From the NCBI GenBank assembly GCA_016926755.1, contig JAFGNZ010000003.1, forward strand, positions 1 through 56,208: a stretch of DNA of 56,208 nt. Reading direction: 5' to 3'. Of the stretch, positions 52,491 through 56,208 are shown piece by piece. A model generated the notes under the pieces. The model worked only from the letters and a program-made list of their open reading frames with translations, searched no databases and was not told the DNA's origin. The DNA is from Myxococcaceae bacterium. Its GTDB lineage: Bacteria; Myxococcota; Myxococcia; Myxococcales; Myxococcaceae. The first letter of the stretch is position 1, and each line of letters starts with the position of its first letter. A program made the translations under genes and the position numbers.

Positions 52491-54173
52491 CTACAGGCGC
52501 TTCTTGAGCCAGCGGCTCACGCTCACCTTTCGGAACCGGCCGCCGAACAGGTACCAGGTGAACACCGCCCCGAAGAACGCCGCCGCCACCGCGATCCCGA
52601 TGATCCCCAACATCGGCACGTTCCCGTACATCCACGGCTTCTGCGCGAACGAGATGAACGCCCCCACGATGAACCCACACGCGCACAACCCCAAAAACGC
52701 GATGATCGCCACGCTCCGCAGGTTCTCGTTCAGCTTGTCGAACTGATCCGCGCGCACCGTCACCGTGAACTTACCGGACTCCAGATCCAGCAGGATCTGC
52801 GAGAGCTGCGTGGGCAGATCCGTCGCCAGCGACTGGAACCGCAGCAGCGTCCGCATCAGCCCCCCCTGGAACTGGCTCGGATCGTACCGCCCCGCCAAGA
52901 GCTCCTTCGCGTACGGCAGCACCATCTCCAGGATGTTCATCTCCGGGTACAGGCTGCGCAGCATTCCCTCCGTCGACACCGACGCCCGGCTCAGCAGCGC
53001 GTACTCCTTCGGGATCCGGATCCGGTACTTCACCGCCAGATCCAGCAGATCCCTCAACAGCCGCCGCGCGTTCACCTCGCCCAGCGTCGTCGGCAGGTGC
53101 TGCCCCAGGATGCTCTCGATGTCGTTGCGGAACCCCACCAGGTTCGCGCGCCCGTCCGCCACCCCCACCCGGTACAGGAGCCGCGCCACCGAGTCGCTGT
53201 CCTTCAGCGCCACCGCCAGGCACAGCATCACCAGCGTCTCCTGCATCGGCTTCGTCAGCCGCCCCACCACCCCGAAGTCCAGCAGCGCCAGCCGGTTGCC
53301 CTCCAGCACCAGCAGGTTCCCCGGGTGCGGATCCCCGTGGAATAGCCCGTCGTCGAAGAGCTGCCGGAAGCTCGCCTCCACGATCGTCCGCGCCAGCGCC
53401 TTGCGCTCCTCCTCCGAGAGCCTCGCCTGGCTGATCTTCACCCCGCGGATGAACTCCAGCGTCAGCACCTTCCGGCTCGACAGCTCGTCGTACACCCGCG
53501 GGATCTTCAGGTACGGCCGCTCCGCGTGGTTGGCCAGGAAGGCCCGGATGTTCGAGGCCTCGTTCACGAAGTCCAGCTCCTCGTGGATCGCCTTGTCGAA
53601 CTCGTCGACGATCCCCGTGGGCGTGTACACCCCCGTCTCCTCCACCACCGCCTCCAGCAGCCGCGCCAGCGAGCGCAGCACCGTCAGATCCGAGTTGATC
53701 CGCTCCGAGATCCCCGGCCGCTGCACCTTCACCGCCACCTCGTCACCCGCCAGCGTCACCGCGCGGTGCACCTGCGCGATCGACGCCGCCGCCAGCGGCG
53801 TGGGATCGATCGTCGCGAACAGCTCCTGCACGTCCTTGCCCAGCGACTCGCGGATCTGCGCGTGCACCTGCTCCAGCGGGATCGGCTCCACCTGATCCTG
53901 CAGCGTGGCCAGCTCGTCGATGAACTCGGCCGGCAGCAGATCCCCGCGCGTGGAGAGGATCTGCCCCAGCTTCACGAAGGTGGGGCCCAGATCGTTCAGC
54001 ATCATCCGGAAGCGCCGCGCCGTGGAGGCCCGCTGCAGCTCCGGGGAGACCTCCACCTTCTCCTTGCGCCCCAGCATCCTCCACAGCCCGGCGCGCTCGG
54101 TCACATCCGCGAAGCCGTACCGCGCCGCGATGACGGCGATCTGACGCACCCGGTTGAGGTCCTGGAGGATCAC
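52491..54173 (-). CDS. ABC1/UbiB-family atypical kinase
   Basis: 560 residues. The family signature FVKLGQILSTRGDLLP (KxGQ motif, about 66-80) is followed by an Ala-rich loop AAASIAQVHRAV, VAVKVQRPG, HGDPHPGNLLV and LLDFGVVGRL. Two C-terminal membrane helices (about 490-545) anchor it. In bacteria these proteins act in ubiquinone biosynthesis or lipid handling as ATP-binding, mostly non-protein kinases. GTG start with GGGGAG upstream. No ubi genes lie nearby. Confidence 0.93.
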   Translation of the reverse strand: MILQDLNRVRQIAVIAARYGFADVTERAGLWRMLGRKEKVEVSPELQRASTARRFRMMLNDLGPTFVKLGQILSTRGDLLPAEFIDELATLQDQVEPIPLEQVHAQIRESLGKDVQELFATIDPTPLAAASIAQVHRAVTLAGDEVAVKVQRPGISERINSDLTVLRSLARLLEAVVEETGVYTPTGIVDEFDKAIHEELDFVNEASNIRAFLANHAERPYLKIPRVYDELSSRKVLTLEFIRGVKISQARLSEEERKALARTIVEASFRQLFDDGLFHGDPHPGNLLVLEGNRLALLDFGVVGRLTKPMQETLVMLCLAVALKDSDSVARLLYRVGVADGRANLVGFRNDIESILGQHLPTTLGEVNARRLLRDLLDLAVKYRIRIPKEYALLSRASVSTEGMLRSLYPEMNILEMVLPYAKELLAGRYDPSQFQGGLMRTLLRFQSLATDLPTQLSQILLDLESGKFTVTVRADQFDKLNENLRSVAIIAFLGLCACGFIVGAFISFAQKPWMYGNVPMLGIIGIAVAAAFFGAVFTWYLFGGRFRKVSVSRWLKKRL

Positions 54174-54247
54174 GCGCTCCCCACCTTCCCACGCGCCCGC
54201 CAGCCCCGCAATCCATCAGCCGCGCGCTGTTGGCACCTGGCTGGCGC

Positions 54248-55585
54248 TCAGGCTGACGCCGGGACCACCTTCGGCGCCGGGCCGAAGCGCAGCAGCAGGT
54301 AGCCCACCACCGCCGACAGCAGCGAGCCCAGGAGGATCCCCAGCTTGGCCTCGATCAGCAGCTCGGGATGCCCTGGGAACGCCAGCGTCGCCACGAAGAG
54401 CGCCACCGTGAACCCGATGCCCGCCACCACCGCCACCCCGTGGACCTGCGAGGCCTGGGCCCCGCCTGGCATCGTGGACACCCCCGCCTTCACCGCCCCC
54501 CAGGTGAACAGGAAGATGCCCGCCTGCTTGCCCACGAAGAGGCCCACGATGATGCCCAGCGGCAGCGGCTTGGCCAGATCCGCCAGGGACATGCCCTCCA
54601 GGGAGATGCCGGAGTTGGCCAGCGCGAACAGCGGGACGATGCCGAACGCCACCCAGCCGTGCAGCAGGTGCACGAAGCGGTTGAGCGGCGGCTCGATGTC
54701 CTCGAGCTGCTCCTCGATGTGGAGCAGCTGCGCGCCGCGCACCGCCTCGTCCTCGGGCTCCTCCACGAGGCGGGTGATGTAGCGCGAGAGCTCGGTGAGC
54801 ACCTCGCGGCCCCGGCGCGTAGGCCGCGCCGGGATGCACAGGCCCAGCGCCACCCCCGCCAGGGTGGCGTGCACCCCGCCGTGATGCATGGCGTACCAGA
54901 GCGCCGCTCCCAGCAGCCCGTAGACGACGCCGTTGCGCAGGTAGAAGAAGTTGCACGCCGCCAACACCGCCGCGATGCCGCCCGCCGCCAGCAGCCACTC
55001 CACGTGCACGCCCGTTCCGTAGAAGAAGGCGATCACCAGGATGCCGCCGATGTCGTCGAAGATGGCCAGGGCCGTGAGGAACACCACCAGCGCGTGCGAC
55101 ACCCGGGCCCGCAGCAGCGTCAGGCACCCGATGGAGAAGGCGATGTCCGTGGCCATGGGGATGGCCCAGCCCCCCACCGCCGGCGTGCCCGCGTTGAAGG
55201 CCAGGTAGAGGACCGCCGGGACGACCATGCCCCCCAGCGCCGCGATCAGCGGCAGCATCGCCCGCGCCGGCGTGCGCAGCTCTCCCGCGGACAGCTCGCG
55301 CTTGATCTCCATCCCCACCACGAAGAAGAAGAAGGTCATCAGCCCGTCGTTGATGAGCTCCCGGACCGTGAAGGCGCCGCGCGCTCCGGCGGCCTCCAGC
55401 GCCAGCGGCGCGTCGAACAGGCCCGTGTAGCTGGCGGCCCAGGGGGAGTTGGCCCACACCATGGCCCCCACGGCGCAGAGCGCCAGGAGGATGCCGCTGC
55501 TGGCCTCCAGCTTGAAGAAGGCCTGGAGCGGCGCGAGCGCGACCTTGAAGAGGGCAGGGACGGGGGGCGGCGGACGGGGCTCCAT
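54248..55585 (-). CDS. nhaA: Na+/H+ antiporter NhaA
   Basis: 445 residues. The ion-binding aspartates are in ALAIFDDIGGILVIAFFY, and MATDIAFSIGCLTLL gives the other NhaA signature. About eleven to twelve membrane helices, with FFFFVVGMEIKREL, the helix pair around NAGTPA and VGKQAGIFLF. It exports Na+ in exchange for protons and keeps internal pH and salt balance. The inner-membrane protein is a little longer than E. coli NhaA, mainly through a charged loop (SRYITRLVEEPEDEA). ATG at 55585, with no strong ribosome site seen. Confidence 0.95.
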   Translation of the reverse strand: MEPRPPPPVPALFKVALAPLQAFFKLEASSGILLALCAVGAMVWANSPWAASYTGLFDAPLALEAAGARGAFTVRELINDGLMTFFFFVVGMEIKRELSAGELRTPARAMLPLIAALGGMVVPAVLYLAFNAGTPAVGGWAIPMATDIAFSIGCLTLLRARVSHALVVFLTALAIFDDIGGILVIAFFYGTGVHVEWLLAAGGIAAVLAACNFFYLRNGVVYGLLGAALWYAMHHGGVHATLAGVALGLCIPARPTRRGREVLTELSRYITRLVEEPEDEAVRGAQLLHIEEQLEDIEPPLNRFVHLLHGWVAFGIVPLFALANSGISLEGMSLADLAKPLPLGIIVGLFVGKQAGIFLFTWGAVKAGVSTMPGGAQASQVHGVAVVAGIGFTVALFVATLAFPGHPELLIEAKLGILLGSLLSAVVGYLLLRFGPAPKVVPASA

Positions 55586-55751
55586 AGGGGGGCGCTAGGT
55601 TGCCCTCTCAGGAGTCGGGCGTGAATTGTTTTCGGCACCCAGGGTGGTGAAGATGTCAGCAGGGGGTGTTACAGGTGAGCGGCAGGTGACGTAGGGGGTA
55701 GGACGTGCGCGCGCGTTGATCCGCGGCGGTGGGCGTGAGAGAAGGCACGAC

Positions 55752-56208
55752 ATGGGTGGAACGCAGGTGAAGACAGCCAAGGGAGCCGCCGTGGAGGCCG
55801 CTCCGGAATCCAACCTGGAGGGTATGGAAGCGGGGGCCGAGCCCGCCGGGGCGCGTGAGATCGCCGCGTTGACTCCGATGATGCGCCAGTACCTGGAGAC
55901 GAAGGCGCTCCACCCGGACGCCATCCTCTTCTTCCGGCTGGGCGACTTCTACGAGATGTTCTTCGAGGACGCCGAGCGCGCCGCGGAGCTGCTCCAGATC
56001 ACCCTCACCGCGCGCGCCAAGGGCAGCGAGAAGGTGCCCATGTGCGGGGTGCCCTACCACTCCGCGCGCCGCTACATCGCTCGGTTGATCGAGCAAGGGC
56101 TGAAGGTGGCCATCTGCGATCAGATGGAGGCGCCCGGCAATGGGCCCGGCATCGTCAAGCGCGAGGTGACGCGCATCATCACCCCCGGCATGGTGCTGGA
56201 CGAGGAGG
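55752..56208 (+). CDS. mutS: DNA mismatch repair protein MutS (5' part, runs off the right edge)
   Basis: 152 codons are inside the window. After a 38-residue acidic head, [35 protein letters not shown] starts domain I with the mismatch-contacting F-Y-E motif (GDFYEMF), followed by [40 protein letters not shown] and [17 protein letters not shown]. MutS recognises mismatches and starts repair together with MutL. The N-terminal head is longer than in E. coli MutS. Divergent from nhaA, 166 bases apart. Confidence 0.96.
   Translation, partial: MGGTQVKTAKGAAVEAAPESNLEGMEAGAEPAGAREIAALTPMMRQYLETKALHPDAILFFRLGDFYEMFFEDAERAAELLQITLTARAKGSEKVPMCGVPYHSARRYIARLIEQGLKVAICDQMEAPGNGPGIVKREVTRIITPGMVLDEE

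Overview
The window is GC-rich, densely packed bacterial DNA that looks like a myxobacterium (Myxococcota, probably Cystobacterineae). Reasons: abundant Ser/Thr kinases with zinc-ribbon N-termini, FHA/GAF signalling proteins, a DUF2330 protein with a MYXO-CTERM-like tail, DUF3396-, SitA- and DUF2019-type proteins, PilZ and VIT/vWA proteins, and many GTG/TTG starts. I saw no tRNA, rRNA, CRISPR array or insertion sequence. The species is not determined. All functional calls come from reading translated sequence; no search was run.

Layout. 1-3 kb: the edge of a minus-strand exported protein, a non-coding block of palindromes, a lipoprotein, a small exported protein and a DUF3396 (type VI immunity family) protein. 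3-7.2 kb (minus): an ECF sigma / anti-sigma / STN-bactofilin-like membrane protein operon, and TruD. 7.3-13.2 kb (plus): a lipoprotein, an FHA-GAF-nucleotide cyclase overlapping a zinc-ribbon Ser/Thr kinase, and a GIDE-like membrane protein. 13.4-15 kb: a SitA-type lipoprotein toxin with a WHH nuclease-like tail and a DUF2019 immunity protein. 15-17.5 kb (minus): a GAF sigma-54 activator and a metallo-beta-lactamase-fold hydrolase, divergent from a TolC/MFP/RND efflux operon (17.8-23.5 kb), with tandem 20-bp repeats between them.

23.5-32.3 kb: DUF4382 lipoprotein, DUF2330 MYXO-CTERM protein, PilZ protein, VIT/vWA protein, an exported unknown, a NYN-LOTUS protein and an Rpn-family nuclease. 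32.4-35.5 kb (minus): pntAB transhydrogenase, where pntA appears to start at ATT. 35.7-45.9 kb (plus): a seven-gene type VI secretion spike/effector island: DUF2169-pentapeptide protein, giant pentapeptide protein, DUF3540 protein, DUF4150 PAAR-like protein, short VgrG, a stand-alone protein with a VgrG-needle-like C-terminus, and a membrane Ser/Thr kinase. 45.9-56.2 kb: a frameshifted TrpB2-like gene, a GAF/PAS histidine kinase, an MDR reductase, a membrane protein with HExxH, an alpha/beta hydrolase, a UbiB-family kinase, NhaA and the 5' end of mutS.

Themes. Three separate loci relate to interbacterial antagonism or kin discrimination: the DUF3396 protein, the SitA-like pair and the T6SS island. 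The T6SS island lacks sheath and baseplate genes, so its products would have to use an apparatus encoded elsewhere. The most promising points are the T6SS island with its split spike and kinase, the SitA-like toxin-immunity pair, the covarying palindromes at the left edge, and the ATT start of pntA.
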